Source: Paenibacillus aurantius
GTDB lineage: Bacteria > Bacillota > Bacilli > Paenibacillales > NBRC-103111
Reading direction: 5' to 3'
NCBI RefSeq assembly: GCF_032268605.1
Contig: NZ_CP130318.1
Span: 1,018,501 to 1,082,500 of the forward strand
Length of the DNA stretch: 64,000 bases
A program made the translations under genes and the position numbers. Below, piece after piece: positions 49,990 to 58,779 of the stretch. Positions within the stretch are counted from its first letter, which is position 1. Every line of letters starts with the position of its first letter. A model generated the notes under the pieces. It saw only the letters and a list, made by a program, of their open reading frames with translations. It was not told the origin of the DNA and ran no database searches.

Positions 49990-50136
49990 ATGAGACAGAT
50001 TCTGGTTACCCTGCTGCTGATTATGACGGTTGTCGTCGTCTATAACGAAACGACGGCCGGCGAGAAGGGAACGAAAGGAAAGGTGAAGGAGGGAGGAGCC
50101 GCGGTCAACCGCACCATCCAAAGCATTAATCCTTAG
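49990..50136 (+). CDS. Small single-helix membrane peptide B of the Tad-like locus
   Basis: 48 residues, ATG with GGGGCCGGC upstream. The helix (RQILVTLLLIMTVVVVYN) matches that of peptide A (RNILMTVMLLIVVVILFT) position for position, and both have GTK then a K/G-rich tail, so the two look like ancient tandem duplicates. No cleavage motif for prepilin peptidase is visible. Confidence 0.6.
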   Translation: MRQILVTLLLIMTVVVVYNETTAGEKGTKGKVKEGGAAVNRTIQSINP

Positions 50137-50147
50137 CCGAGGTGAAC

Positions 50148-50573
50148 ATGAAACAAATTGTAGTCTTTCTTATGTTTGCCGCTCTGCTGTGCTGGTTCAT
50201 GTTTGCCCCGATCTACAAGCATGTGCTTATCGTAAGGCAGGCGGTGCTTCAGAAGGAGGTCGATTATATGCTCGAAGTGGGAGCTAACGGAAGCAACGGC
50301 TTCATCGGACCCGATGCGGTACTGGAGTCACGAAGCCGCTTAGAGGAACGCGGCTTCCGCCCCGGGGACATCCGGTATGAGATCAGCACCACAACGGGAG
50401 TCGGCGCGACAGATCCGGACGCCCCGGTCCAGAGGGGAACGGGCATCCGGCTGAGAATCTCCTATCCGTATGAGCACCTGTTTCAGATCGACCGGCTGGC
50501 CGGAATCGTCCCGCCCGGCCCGGACGAACGGATGGCGGCAGCCGGCATGAAGATGAGTGAATATGTGCCCTAG
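50148..50573 (+). CDS. Pseudopilin-like protein 1 of the Tad-like locus
   Basis: 141 residues from the ATG at 50148 (GTG at 50142 is also in frame). An N-terminal hydrophobic helix (KQIVVFLMFAALLCWFMFA) is followed by a mixed polar region (about 22-140). The arrangement is that of TadE/TadF-type minor pilin-like subunits. Its TAG stop is part of the CTAG where a MITE-like repeat begins. Confidence 0.62.
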   Translation: MKQIVVFLMFAALLCWFMFAPIYKHVLIVRQAVLQKEVDYMLEVGANGSNGFIGPDAVLESRSRLEERGFRPGDIRYEISTTTGVGATDPDAPVQRGTGIRLRISYPYEHLFQIDRLAGIVPPGPDERMAAAGMKMSEYVP

Positions 50574-50666
50574 TGCCTTATCCGGTAACTTTGTTGGCAA
50601 GAAAACCTCCGCATGCTCACGAGAATTAATAGGAAAGCAGAAATTCATTTGCGGAAAAGGCCCTAA
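50570..50666. mobile_element. MITE-like repeat, copy with a decayed right end
   Basis: Left end CTAG then TGCCTTATCCG; right end CGGAAAAGGCC then CTAA, an imperfect copy of the inverted end and repeat. The interior (GTAACTTTGTTGGCAAGAAAACCTCC... AATTAATAGGAAAGCAG) aligns with the copies at 6817 and 34704. It separates two genes of the Tad-like locus, and its left edge coincides with the stop codon of the first. Confidence 0.75.
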
Positions 50667-50691
50667 AAGATCGGAAACCGGGTGAACCGTC

Positions 50692-51174
50692 ATGTACAAG
50701 CTGATTCTTTTTACTCTGCTGGCCGGTTTCCTCATGGTTCTGCACGCGCTTCAAGCGGACGAGGAGATCTCCATGCATACGCTGTTTCACGCCAAGCACT
50801 CGCTTAACCGGGCAGTTCATGCCTCCGCCCAGCAGGCGGACTCCGCGAAGCTCGCGAGAGGGATCGTTTCGATCGATCCGGGGGAGGCCCGGGCGACGGC
50901 GCTCCGCTACCTTCAGGCGAATATGAGGCTGGATGAATCCAACACCCCTCTTCCGGACACCTTTCTGAGGGCGAAGGTGGACCTGCTGGCCTTTGAGGTC
51001 ATTAACGAGGATCATGTCTTCCCCTATCGGTATTCGAATCCCGCTTACAGCTATTCTGTCGAGCTGAAGCGTCCGGCCGTCGTCATGATTATCCGCTTGG
51101 AATATCCACGGACGTATCCGGTGCTCGGGCCGATCGTTTGGGAGATCAAAGGCTCCTCCGAGCTTGTCTTCTAA
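50692..51174 (+). CDS. Pseudopilin-like protein 2 of the Tad-like locus
   Basis: 160 residues. The hydrophobic N-terminus (YKLILFTLLAGFLMVLHAL) is followed by EEISMHTLFHAKHSLNRAVHASAQQ, a helix typical of pilin-like proteins, and a beta-rich C-terminal part. The RBS is weak but clear (GGGTGAACC). It is the last gene of the locus and is interrupted from the previous gene only by the repeat element. Confidence 0.62.
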   Translation: MYKLILFTLLAGFLMVLHALQADEEISMHTLFHAKHSLNRAVHASAQQADSAKLARGIVSIDPGEARATALRYLQANMRLDESNTPLPDTFLRAKVDLLAFEVINEDHVFPYRYSNPAYSYSVELKRPAVVMIIRLEYPRTYPVLGPIVWEIKGSSELVF

Positions 51175-51251
51175 CAGAAGGCCGCCTCGACTTTGCCAGC
51201 CCGCCTTATAAGCTTCGTACGTCTTGGAGGTATCCGGTTCCGCTTGCAGGC

Positions 51252-52328
51252 TCACCCCAGCCATCCCGTTCGTTCTATCATCCAATAGAGAGCGAGTCCT
51301 GCCGCCGACAAGGAGAGAATTAGGGAGGCGGCCGGGTACCAGTCTCTCGATCGGGTCCGCAGAAGAATCGGGAAAACCGCTAGGACCAACGCAAGCTGGC
51401 CGGCCTCCACCCCCAGGTTGAAGGACAGCAGTGTGGCGACGAGATTCCGCTCGGGCAGCCCGAGCTCGGCCAAGGCGCCGGCGAACCCCAGCCCATGCAC
51501 CAACCCGAAAAGAAAGACAAGCGGGAGGCGGGGAACGGTTCTGCGGGCGAACGCATTCTCCAAGGCTACGTACGCGATGCTTAAGGCGATAACCGCTTCG
51601 ATCCATCGGGAAGGAAGAACGATGATCCGGGCAGCCACTAGAATAAGCGTAAGGGAATGGGCCGCTGTAAAGGTCGTGACAATGGCGGCCGCTTCTTTCA
51701 GCCGGGTAGCGGCCAGGAGCAGGACGAGCAGGAACAGCAGATGGTCATAGCCGGAGGAGATATGCCGGATTCCCTGGATGAAATACTGCCCCAGCATGGG
51801 AAGCATTCCCCTGTCTTCCTCCGATATGTAGAGGTAGGAGCGGTTACCCGCATTAAAGATTGTCTGGTCGGCAAAGTCGGGACCGTCCAGAAGGACAAGC
51901 TGGTTGACGTGCTCCCGATCATAATCATCAAATAGGAGCTCATACTGAACGAGCAGACTGGTAACCGCCGAGCCGGATCGGTAAACAAGATGAAAGGTGA
52001 AGCCCGGGATTACATCCTTGTTTTCCTCTTCTATTTCTTCCAGGCGGAAGGTCATGGGGACCCCCTCATTGGATAACGACAGCCGGCTGGACAAATAGTC
52101 GCCGATGTGGCCCGATTCCAGCTCCTCCTTGGTCACCTTGCCGTCCTGGCTGCTGTCATAGGGAAGCAGGCTCATCTCCGTCAGAAACAGGTCGTACCGG
52201 ATGCTGTGGTCTTCCACCTTCAGGGTGGAAAACCCGGTATTCCCAGCATGAGCCGACGCAGAAGGGACCGCCCCGGACCAGAGCAGGAACAGCAGAAAGG
52301 CCGTCACGCCCCAACCGGCTTTTTTCAT
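51252..52328 (-). CDS. HupE/UreJ family membrane protein
   Basis: 358 residues. A signal peptide (1-27, ending SASAHA) and a large extracytoplasmic domain (about 28-180) precede a seven-helix domain containing GIRHISSGYDHLLFLLVLL and FTAAHSLTLIL, with the conserved His and Asp of the family. HupE and UreJ transport nickel or cobalt, but this longer type with an N-terminal soluble domain is common and uncharacterised. Metal transport is therefore only a possibility. Confidence 0.82.
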   Translation of the reverse strand: MKKAGWGVTAFLLFLLWSGAVPSASAHAGNTGFSTLKVEDHSIRYDLFLTEMSLLPYDSSQDGKVTKEELESGHIGDYLSSRLSLSNEGVPMTFRLEEIEEENKDVIPGFTFHLVYRSGSAVTSLLVQYELLFDDYDREHVNQLVLLDGPDFADQTIFNAGNRSYLYISEEDRGMLPMLGQYFIQGIRHISSGYDHLLFLLVLLLAATRLKEAAAIVTTFTAAHSLTLILVAARIIVLPSRWIEAVIALSIAYVALENAFARRTVPRLPLVFLFGLVHGLGFAGALAELGLPERNLVATLLSFNLGVEAGQLALVLAVFPILLRTRSRDWYPAASLILSLSAAGLALYWMIERTGWLG

Positions 52329-52422
52329 TGGACACCTCTAGTTTTTTTTAGTAGGATATATAGCAACTGTAAGTTTTTAATAAAACGCACATCGGATTTA
52401 CGGGGCAAAAGGGGGAAGAACC

Positions 52423-52800
52423 ATGCTGCGTTTAGGTCAAAAGGTTTACATCGTGTCGGATAGCTTGGAACAAAATCTTCCGGTAGGCGATTATGGTTTC
52501 ATTATTGCTTATGATCGTAATGCCGACAATGTCTTTGATTATGTCGTTCGTATGCCGAAGTCCAACAAGCATGTTTTCGTACCGGCCTCGGACATTGAAG
52601 GGGAGGACATTCTTCTTCAGCAGGAAGCCGACCGTGTCGAACGGGAAGCCTTAATTGATTTTGCGCTTGCCACCCGAAACGAAGATTTGTTTAATAGAAT
52701 CATGAACGGCGAGCCGGTGGAAGCTGCTCAGGAAGTGAGCAAGGAAGTCACCAGCCAGGCCGAATTTATTAAGCAGGTTAATTTGAAGGCTTGGATCTAA
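52423..52800 (+). CDS. Conserved hypothetical protein (125 residues)
   Basis: Starts with MLRLGQKVYIVSDSLEQNLPVGDYGFIIAYDRNADN, a beta-rich N-terminal part, then an acidic helical C-terminal half (about 65-125). I do not know a named family. It has GGGGGAAGAACC as RBS and its own terminator. Possibly a small SH3-like regulatory protein. Confidence 0.65.
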   Translation: MLRLGQKVYIVSDSLEQNLPVGDYGFIIAYDRNADNVFDYVVRMPKSNKHVFVPASDIEGEDILLQQEADRVEREALIDFALATRNEDLFNRIMNGEPVEAAQEVSKEVTSQAEFIKQVNLKAWI

Positions 52801-52821
52801 AGCCGACTTCTTAAGTTAGAA

Positions 52822-52861
52822 GAGGTGCACGACCGGTGGGGACCGGACCGTGCACCTTTTT
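52822..52861 (+). terminator. Terminator after the 125-residue protein gene
   Basis: AGGTGCACG pairs with CGTGCACCT around an inner CCGGT/ACCGG helix, followed by TTTTT. Confidence 0.85.
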
Positions 52862-52879
52862 GTGTTGTCCGGTATCCCC

Positions 52880-53899
52880 TTACAGCGGTTTATCCGAAGG
52901 CTTGCCGATCAAGTATCCCTGGGCGAGATCAAGGCCGATCGAACGGCAGAAGGCCAGCTCCTCGTTCCGCTCGATTCCTTCGGCGAGCACCTGTCCTCCG
53001 TAGGAATGGGCAAGCTCCCGGATACGGCGGATTTCCTCCTGCTTGCTCTCGTCCTCGTCGCAATGATCGACTAAGCCACGGTCTATTTTGACATAGTCCG
53101 GCTCCAGTCTCCGCATGACCTCGATGGTCGAAAAACCGGATCCGACATCATCCAGCGCGACCTTCATGCCGTTCTTTTTGTAGACCTCGAAGATGGTTTG
53201 CAGGTGGCGGATGTCTTCAATTTTCTCGGTTTCCACCACTTCGAATACGAAATCCTGCGGATCCTGCTCCAGCCGGTCGATGGCGGCAAACGTGTGGCTC
53301 AGGCAATAATTGGGGTTGTAAATGGAGGAGGGAAGAAAGTTGACGAACCTCTTGATTCCGCGCTCCAGCAGCCGGGCGGTGGTTTCGATGGCGGAAATTC
53401 GGGCCGACCGGTCAAGAAAGGAGTGCAGCCCCGTTTCCCGGGCGGTTTCGAACAGCTCGAACGGACGGAAGGAGCTGCCTTCCGGCGACGGCCGCAGCAG
53501 GCATTCATAGGCCGTTATCCGGTCTTCCCGTAGCGAAAGGATGGGTTGAAGAAAACTGGTGAATTGGTTCTCTTGAATGATCGATACCAACGGATGCTGC
53601 TCCATCCGGGCAAAATACGTTCGCACGGGGCCGAAAGAATCCGGACGGGGAACAAGACCCGGGACAGAGGTCAGATAGATGGAGGGGGAGCCGCCTGCGT
53701 CGGAAGAGGCCTTCAGGGCCTTCAATAAATCCAGCAGCCTTTCTTTCGTCTCATACGGAACGGAAAGATGGGACTCCCGCTCGTCAACAATGAAGCCATG
53801 CTCCAAGAGAGTAGGGGTTAGACGGGAATCAGCCTTGCGGATCAGGACGAAGCCGGTATCCTGGATAGGTTCCACGCGGCTGCAGGTTGGACAAGACAT
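52880..53899 (-). CDS. EAL-domain protein (c-di-GMP phosphodiesterase or binder)
   Basis: 339 residues. An N-terminal Cys-rich segment (SCPTCSR) and a non-catalytic region (about 1-100) precede an EAL domain (about 110-335). The expected residues can be seen: the ExLxR-type YECLLR, NFLPSSIY, FEVVETE, LDDVGSG (in place of DDFGTG), VKIDR and AEGIE. Most key positions are kept, so hydrolysis of cyclic di-GMP is plausible; DDVGSG is a mild departure. RBS AGGAGGCTCC. Confidence 0.85.
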   Translation of the reverse strand: MSCPTCSRVEPIQDTGFVLIRKADSRLTPTLLEHGFIVDERESHLSVPYETKERLLDLLKALKASSDAGGSPSIYLTSVPGLVPRPDSFGPVRTYFARMEQHPLVSIIQENQFTSFLQPILSLREDRITAYECLLRPSPEGSSFRPFELFETARETGLHSFLDRSARISAIETTARLLERGIKRFVNFLPSSIYNPNYCLSHTFAAIDRLEQDPQDFVFEVVETEKIEDIRHLQTIFEVYKKNGMKVALDDVGSGFSTIEVMRRLEPDYVKIDRGLVDHCDEDESKQEEIRRIRELAHSYGGQVLAEGIERNEELAFCRSIGLDLAQGYLIGKPSDKPL

Positions 53900-54013
53900 A
53901 GGAGCCTCCTGTTTGATGGCATCGAAATATAGGTCTTATGGCCTAAAAATGGACACAAAATTTGATACCATTATACCATTCGGGCAAGGAATTAAATAGA
54001 AAAGGTTGGGCGA

Positions 54014-54042
54014 TTGAGTAAAAAAAACAAGTAATATATAAT
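54014..54042 (+). promoter_or_regulatory. Promoter of the gatCAB operon
   Basis: TTGAGT at 54014 and TATAAT at 54037, 17 bases apart. The ~110-base leader before gatC contains a hairpin and a run of six T (about 54093-54127) that could allow attenuation. Confidence 0.72.
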
Positions 54043-54152
54043 GGAAAGCATGATTTGCGGCTTCTGGCATCTTTTCGGGCCTTGGCAGATAAGTCAGCGG
54101 CCAGGGGGCCAAAGAAGACGCTTTTTTGAGGACGAAGCGAGGTGGAGATAAA

Positions 54153-54440
54153 ATGAGCGTAACCATTAAAGATGTGGAGCACGTAGCCAAGCTGGCCCGG
54201 CTCGAATTGTCCGTTGAGGAGCAGCAGGTGTTCACGGGGCAGCTCAACGCCATTCTGAAGTATGCGGAGAAATTGAATGAGCTGAATACAGAAGGGGTCG
54301 AGCCGACCAGCCATCCGATGCCTTTGTCGAATGTGATGCGCGAGGATGAGGTTCGGCCTTCTCTTCCGGTCGAGACTGTGATGAGGAACGCACCGGACGA
54401 AGAGGATGGCCAGATCAAAGTCCCGGCCGTACTGGAATAA
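54153..54440 (+). CDS. gatC: Asp-tRNA(Asn)/Glu-tRNA(Gln) amidotransferase subunit C
   Basis: 95 residues from the ATG at 54153 with AGGTGGAGATAA upstream. DVEHVAKLARLELSVEEQQVF, QLNAILKYAEKLNELNTEGVEPTSHPMP and MREDEV are the family blocks. GatC stabilises GatA-GatB in the enzyme that makes Gln-tRNA(Gln) and Asn-tRNA(Asn). Confidence 0.95.
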   Translation: MSVTIKDVEHVAKLARLELSVEEQQVFTGQLNAILKYAEKLNELNTEGVEPTSHPMPLSNVMREDEVRPSLPVETVMRNAPDEEDGQIKVPAVLE

Positions 54441-54470
54441 TACGCTGGATAGGGGAAGGAGTTGGGCAAG

Positions 54471-55928
54471 TTGTCATTGTTTGAACGTAAGCTTCAAGAG
54501 ATACATAACGATCTCGCCGACCGGACGCTTTCCGTCCAGGACCTGGTGAACGAATCCTTGTACAGAATCCAAGAAGTGGACCCCAAGGTAAAAGCTTTTC
54601 TGTCCGTTGACGAAGAAGGGGCCCGTCAAGCCGCCCTCTCGTTGGACGAGCAGCTGGCCAAAGGGGGAGAAAGAGGGCTTCTGTACGGCCTTCCCGCGGG
54701 GATTAAGGACAACATGAATACGGAAGGATGGAAAACGACCTGCGCCAGCAAGTTTCTGTCCAACCACACGTCCATCTATGACGCGACGGTTGTCCGCAAG
54801 CTTCGCGAAGCCCAATCCGTGACGATCGGAAAGCTTAACATGGACGAATTTGCCATGGGAGGCTCCAACGAGAATTCCGGCTTCCATCCTTCTTATAACC
54901 CCTGGAACTTGGATTACGTGCCGGGCGGCTCGAGCGGAGGCTCGGCGGCGGCGGTGGCGGCGGGGGAAGTGTATTTTGCGCTGGGCTCCGATACCGGGGG
55001 ATCCATCCGGCAGCCGGCCGCCTACTGCGGCGTGGTCGGCCTGAAGCCGACCTACGGGCTCGTCTCCCGCTTCGGCCTCGTGGCGTTTGCTTCGTCCTTG
55101 GACCAGATCGGACCGATCACGAAGAACGTGGAAGACACCGCCTACGTGCTGCAGGCCATTGCCGGGCACGACCCGTTGGATTCGACGTCCCTTAAGTCGA
55201 CGATTCCCGACTATATCAGTTCCTTAACGGGAGACGTTAAGAATCTGCGCATCGCCGTTCCGAAGGAATACATGGGCGAAGGCGTGTCTCCGCAGGTCAA
55301 GGAATCGGTGCTGTCCGCCCTGAAGGTATTGGAGGGGCTTGGCGCAACCTGGGAAGAGGTCTCTCTTCCTCATACGGAATACGCCGTGGCCACCTATTAC
55401 CTGCTCGCCTCGTCGGAAGCGTCCTCCAACCTGGCCCGCTTTGACGGGGTTCGGTACGGGGTACGGACGGATAATGCGGACAACCTGATCGAGCTTTACC
55501 GCAAATCCCGCAGTGAAGGCTTCGGAGCCGAGGTGAAGCGCCGGATTATGCTCGGAACATATGCGCTCAGTTCGGGTTATTACGATGCCTACTACTTGAA
55601 GGCGCAGAAGGTACGCACGCTCATCAAGCAGGACTTTGAGAAAGTGTTTGAGCAATACGACGTGATCATCGGGCCTACGGCTCCGACTCCGGCCTTCCGG
55701 ATCGGGGAGCAGGTCGACGACCCGCTGACCATGTACTTGAACGATATTTTAACCATTCCGGTCAGCCTCGCGGGCATTCCCGCCATCAGCATTCCTTGTG
55801 GAGCGGTGGACGGCTTGCCGGTGGGACTCCAAATCATCGGAAAAGCCTTGGACGAAGCGACGGTGCTTCGGACCGCCCATGCTTTTGAACAGCACACGGA
55901 ATTTCATAAAGCGAGACCCCAACTTTAG
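54471..55928 (+). CDS. gatA: Asp-tRNA(Asn)/Glu-tRNA(Gln) amidotransferase subunit A
   Basis: 485 residues from a TTG at 54471; AAGGAG lies nine bases upstream and the reading matches the GatA start (MSLFERK). The amidase triad is shown by Lys in GIKDN, the cis-Ser in [16 protein letters not shown] and the nucleophile Ser loop [15 protein letters not shown]. It hydrolyses glutamine to supply ammonia to GatB. Confidence 0.96.
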   Translation: MSLFERKLQEIHNDLADRTLSVQDLVNESLYRIQEVDPKVKAFLSVDEEGARQAALSLDEQLAKGGERGLLYGLPAGIKDNMNTEGWKTTCASKFLSNHTSIYDATVVRKLREAQSVTIGKLNMDEFAMGGSNENSGFHPSYNPWNLDYVPGGSSGGSAAAVAAGEVYFALGSDTGGSIRQPAAYCGVVGLKPTYGLVSRFGLVAFASSLDQIGPITKNVEDTAYVLQAIAGHDPLDSTSLKSTIPDYISSLTGDVKNLRIAVPKEYMGEGVSPQVKESVLSALKVLEGLGATWEEVSLPHTEYAVATYYLLASSEASSNLARFDGVRYGVRTDNADNLIELYRKSRSEGFGAEVKRRIMLGTYALSSGYYDAYYLKAQKVRTLIKQDFEKVFEQYDVIIGPTAPTPAFRIGEQVDDPLTMYLNDILTIPVSLAGIPAISIPCGAVDGLPVGLQIIGKALDEATVLRTAHAFEQHTEFHKARPQL

Positions 55929-55949
55929 AAGGAAGGAGGACCTCTAAGC

Positions 55950-57395
55950 ATGACGACGACAACCAACAAATACGAAACGGTCATCGGGCTGGAAGTTCAT
56001 GTGGAGCTGCATACCCGTTCCAAAATCTTCTGCGGCTGCTCCACTTCGTTCGGAGCCCCGCCCAACACCCATACCTGCCCTATCTGCCTGGGCTATCCGG
56101 GCGTTCTGCCCGTGCTGAACAAGCAGGCGGTGGAGTATGCAATGAAAGCCGCGATGGCGCTTAACTGTACGATCAATACGGACACGAAGTTCGACCGTAA
56201 AAATTACTTTTATCCCGATTCCCCCAAAGCCTACCAGATCTCCCAGTACGACAAGCCGATCGGGGAGAACGGCTGGATTGACATTGAGGTGGACGGCAAG
56301 ACGAAGCGAATCGGCATTACCCGTCTTCATCTCGAGGAGGATGCCGGCAAGCTGACGCACGTGGACGGCGGCTTTGCTTCCCTGGTGGATTTCAACCGGG
56401 TGGGAACGCCTCTGGTCGAGATCGTATCGGAGCCGGATATCCGCACGCCGGAAGAGGCCCGCGCCTACCTCGAGAAGCTGAAGGCGATTATGCTGTACTG
56501 CGAAGTTTCCGATGTCAAAATGGAAGAGGGCTCGCTTCGCTGCGACGCCAACATCAGCATCCGGCCTTGGGGCCAGGAGAAATTCGGCACCCGCACGGAG
56601 CTGAAGAACATGAACTCCTTCCGCGGCGTTCAGCGCGGATTGGAGTATGAAGAGATCCGGCAGGCCGAAGTGCTGGACAGCGGCGGGCAGGTAACCCAGG
56701 AAACCCTTCGCTGGGACGACGCGGCCGGGCGCACCATTTCCATGCGCGGCAAGGAAGAAGCCCACGATTACCGTTATTTCCCGGACCCGGATCTGGTAAC
56801 GCTAGCCATCAGCGAAGAATGGCTGGAAGCCGTCCGCCGCACCATTCCTGAGCTTCCCGATGCCCGTAAAGAACGGTACGCGAAGGAACTGGATCTCCCC
56901 GCCTACGATGCCGAGGTCATCACCTCCTCGAAGAAGCTGGCGGATTTCTTTGAAGAAAGCCTCACCTATACGAAGGACGCCAAGGCCGTGTCGAACTGGA
57001 TCATGGGCGATTTGCTCGGCTATCTCAACGCGAACAACCTGGAGCTCGGCGACGTCAAAATCACCGGACAAGGCCTGGGGGAAATGATCGGCCTGATTGA
57101 GAAAGGCACCATCTCCAGCAAAATTGCCAAGACGGTCTTCAAAGAGCTGCTCGCTACCGGGAAAGCTCCTCAGCAGATCGTTGAGGAGCAGGGACTGGTC
57201 CAGATCAGCGACGAAGGAGCGATACAGGCGATCGTCGACAAGGTGATCGAGAGCAATCCTCAATCCGTCGCCGATTTCCAAGCCGGTAAAGAGAAGGCGG
57301 TAGGCTTCCTCGTCGGCCAGGTCATGAAGGAATCCAAAGGAAAGGCCAATCCGGGCCTTGTGAACAAGCTGATCGTCGACAAGCTGAGGGGGTAA
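55950..57395 (+). CDS. gatB: Asp-tRNA(Asn)/Glu-tRNA(Gln) amidotransferase subunit B
   Basis: 481 residues. The opening [23 protein letters not shown] contains the zinc-binding Cys residues and the family start. The [19 protein letters not shown] block follows near residue 270. The C-terminal YqeY-like tail binds tRNA. It activates and amidates the misacylated tRNA using ammonia delivered by GatA. It ends with KLIVDKLRG as in Bacillus. RBS AGGAAGGAGGACC. Confidence 0.96.
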   Translation: MTTTTNKYETVIGLEVHVELHTRSKIFCGCSTSFGAPPNTHTCPICLGYPGVLPVLNKQAVEYAMKAAMALNCTINTDTKFDRKNYFYPDSPKAYQISQYDKPIGENGWIDIEVDGKTKRIGITRLHLEEDAGKLTHVDGGFASLVDFNRVGTPLVEIVSEPDIRTPEEARAYLEKLKAIMLYCEVSDVKMEEGSLRCDANISIRPWGQEKFGTRTELKNMNSFRGVQRGLEYEEIRQAEVLDSGGQVTQETLRWDDAAGRTISMRGKEEAHDYRYFPDPDLVTLAISEEWLEAVRRTIPELPDARKERYAKELDLPAYDAEVITSSKKLADFFEESLTYTKDAKAVSNWIMGDLLGYLNANNLELGDVKITGQGLGEMIGLIEKGTISSKIAKTVFKELLATGKAPQQIVEEQGLVQISDEGAIQAIVDKVIESNPQSVADFQAGKEKAVGFLVGQVMKESKGKANPGLVNKLIVDKLRG

Positions 57396-57404
57396 TCCTC
57401 CTCT

Positions 57405-57860
57405 ATGATCCGCTTATTGAACCTTAACGATAACCGCGAGGCGCTTCAGGTTTTGGCGCTTCAACAGGCTTCCTATCGGGTAGAGGCCGACATCATCGGC
57501 TTCGAGGATATTCCTCCCTTAATGGACTCGATGGATTCGCTGAGAAGGTCGGGAGAAAGCTTCCTGGGCTCATTTGAGGATGAGGAGCTTGCTGGAATGC
57601 TGGCCTATACGAAAGCTAAAGGCCAGGTGACCATTTGCCGTCTTGGGGTTCATCCCGATTATTTCCGCAAAGGCACCGCAAGCCGGCTGCTGCTCCATCT
57701 GGAGGCCGCGGAGCCCGGGATTTCCCGTTTTGTCGTATCCACGGGCAGCCTCAATGAACCGGCCGTCCGGTTGTATAAGAAGCATGGCTTTGAGCCGACG
57801 GAAGAATGGGAAGTGGCCGAAGGGGTGGCGTTAACGACCTTTCGCAAAGATCGAAAATAA
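57405..57860 (+). CDS. GNAT family acetyltransferase
   Basis: 151 residues. The acetyl-CoA binding motif A is shown by ICRLGVHPDYFRKGTASRLLLHLE (R/Q-x-x-G-x-A). It starts nine bases after gatB and may be co-transcribed. The substrate cannot be inferred. Confidence 0.82.
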   Translation: MIRLLNLNDNREALQVLALQQASYRVEADIIGFEDIPPLMDSMDSLRRSGESFLGSFEDEELAGMLAYTKAKGQVTICRLGVHPDYFRKGTASRLLLHLEAAEPGISRFVVSTGSLNEPAVRLYKKHGFEPTEEWEVAEGVALTTFRKDRK

Positions 57861-57884
57861 TGGCACGCAGAAGTTTTAGTCCGG

Positions 57885-57932
57885 CAGGGCCGGCTGCAGC
57901 GGGAGACCGTATGCGGCTGGCTCTGTTTTTTT
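57885..57932 (+). terminator. Terminator after the GNAT gene
   Basis: CAGGGCCGGCTGCA pairs with TGCGGCTGGCTCTG (three G-U pairs), followed by seven T. Confidence 0.85.
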
Positions 57933-58004
57933 AGGCATCTTTTGGTTTACCGGCTGTCTCATCGGGTTAAAGGGATGTTGAAGCGTAGGGAAAGGAGGAG
58001 TTTC

Positions 58005-58700
58005 ATGAGCCCCTGGGTGATCGAACCGGTCGATCTGGCCGTCCGTCTTTTGCTGGCTTTGCTGCTCGGAGGGTTAGTCGGATTTGAGAGGGAGCATACC
58101 AATCGTCCGGCCGGGTTCCGTACTCATATTCTGGTATGCTTGGGGTCCTGCCTGCTGATGCTGATTTCCATCTATGCGTTTGCGGACTTCGCTGGCGAAA
58201 CGAACGTGCGGCTGGATCCTTCCCGGCTGGCGGCGCAGGTTATTCCGGGAATCGGCTTTCTCGGCGCGGGAACCATTATGAGGAACGGGTTTTCCGTCAC
58301 CGGCTTAACCACGGCCGCCTCCCTCTGGATCGTCTCGGCCATTGGACTTGCCGTGGGTTCGGGGTTTTACCTCGGTGCCTTTACAGCCACGGCCATGTCC
58401 CTGCTTAGTCTTTGGGTGTTTAACAAAATCGAGAAGAAGTATTTCAGCGACAAGCGCATCTACACCCTCAAAATCATGACGGAGCCTAAGCCGGGAACGC
58501 TCGGCCTCATTTCGGCTAAGCTGGAGGAGCGAGGAATCAGCGTCCGCAAGATGGTGATGGAGGAGGAGTCCGACCGTGATGTTCCTTATATGGAGATGAC
58601 CCTCCTGATTAAAGTCCCCAAGTCCAATATGGCGGCGATGGTAGCAGAGGAAATCCGTTCCGTGGCGGGGGTGAGGAGCATTACCCTGGAAACGGGCTGA
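58005..58700 (+). CDS. MgtC/SapB family membrane protein
   Basis: 231 residues from the ATG at 58005 with AAAGGAGGAG upstream. Several membrane helices (about 10-30, 40-60, 80-130) and a C-terminal ACT-like domain (about 145-230). GGLVGFEREHTNRPAGFRTHILVCLGS is the family signature. MgtC proteins adjust ATP synthase, magnesium or membrane potential; MgtC-type proteins in soil Firmicutes are not well studied. Confidence 0.88.
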   Translation: MSPWVIEPVDLAVRLLLALLLGGLVGFEREHTNRPAGFRTHILVCLGSCLLMLISIYAFADFAGETNVRLDPSRLAAQVIPGIGFLGAGTIMRNGFSVTGLTTAASLWIVSAIGLAVGSGFYLGAFTATAMSLLSLWVFNKIEKKYFSDKRIYTLKIMTEPKPGTLGLISAKLEERGISVRKMVMEEESDRDVPYMEMTLLIKVPKSNMAAMVAEEIRSVAGVRSITLETG

Positions 58701-58719
58701 GAAGCAGCGGTTTCCTTCA

Positions 58720-58749
58720 TTGACAAAAAGCAAAAAGCGCGCGTAAAAT
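58720..58749 (+). promoter_or_regulatory. Promoter of the perR-like gene
   Basis: TTGACA at 58720 and TAAAAT at 58744 are separated by 18 bases. No classic 7-1-7 Fur/PerR operator was recognised over it. Confidence 0.6.
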
Positions 58750-58779
58750 GAGAGACAAACCACACGGGCGGTGAAAGCA

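Noticed and set aside
54093..54127. Possible T-box or attenuator in the gatC leader
   Set aside because: There is a hairpin and a run of six T, but the T-box consensus TGGNACCGCG is absent and the T run is 11 bases from the stem.
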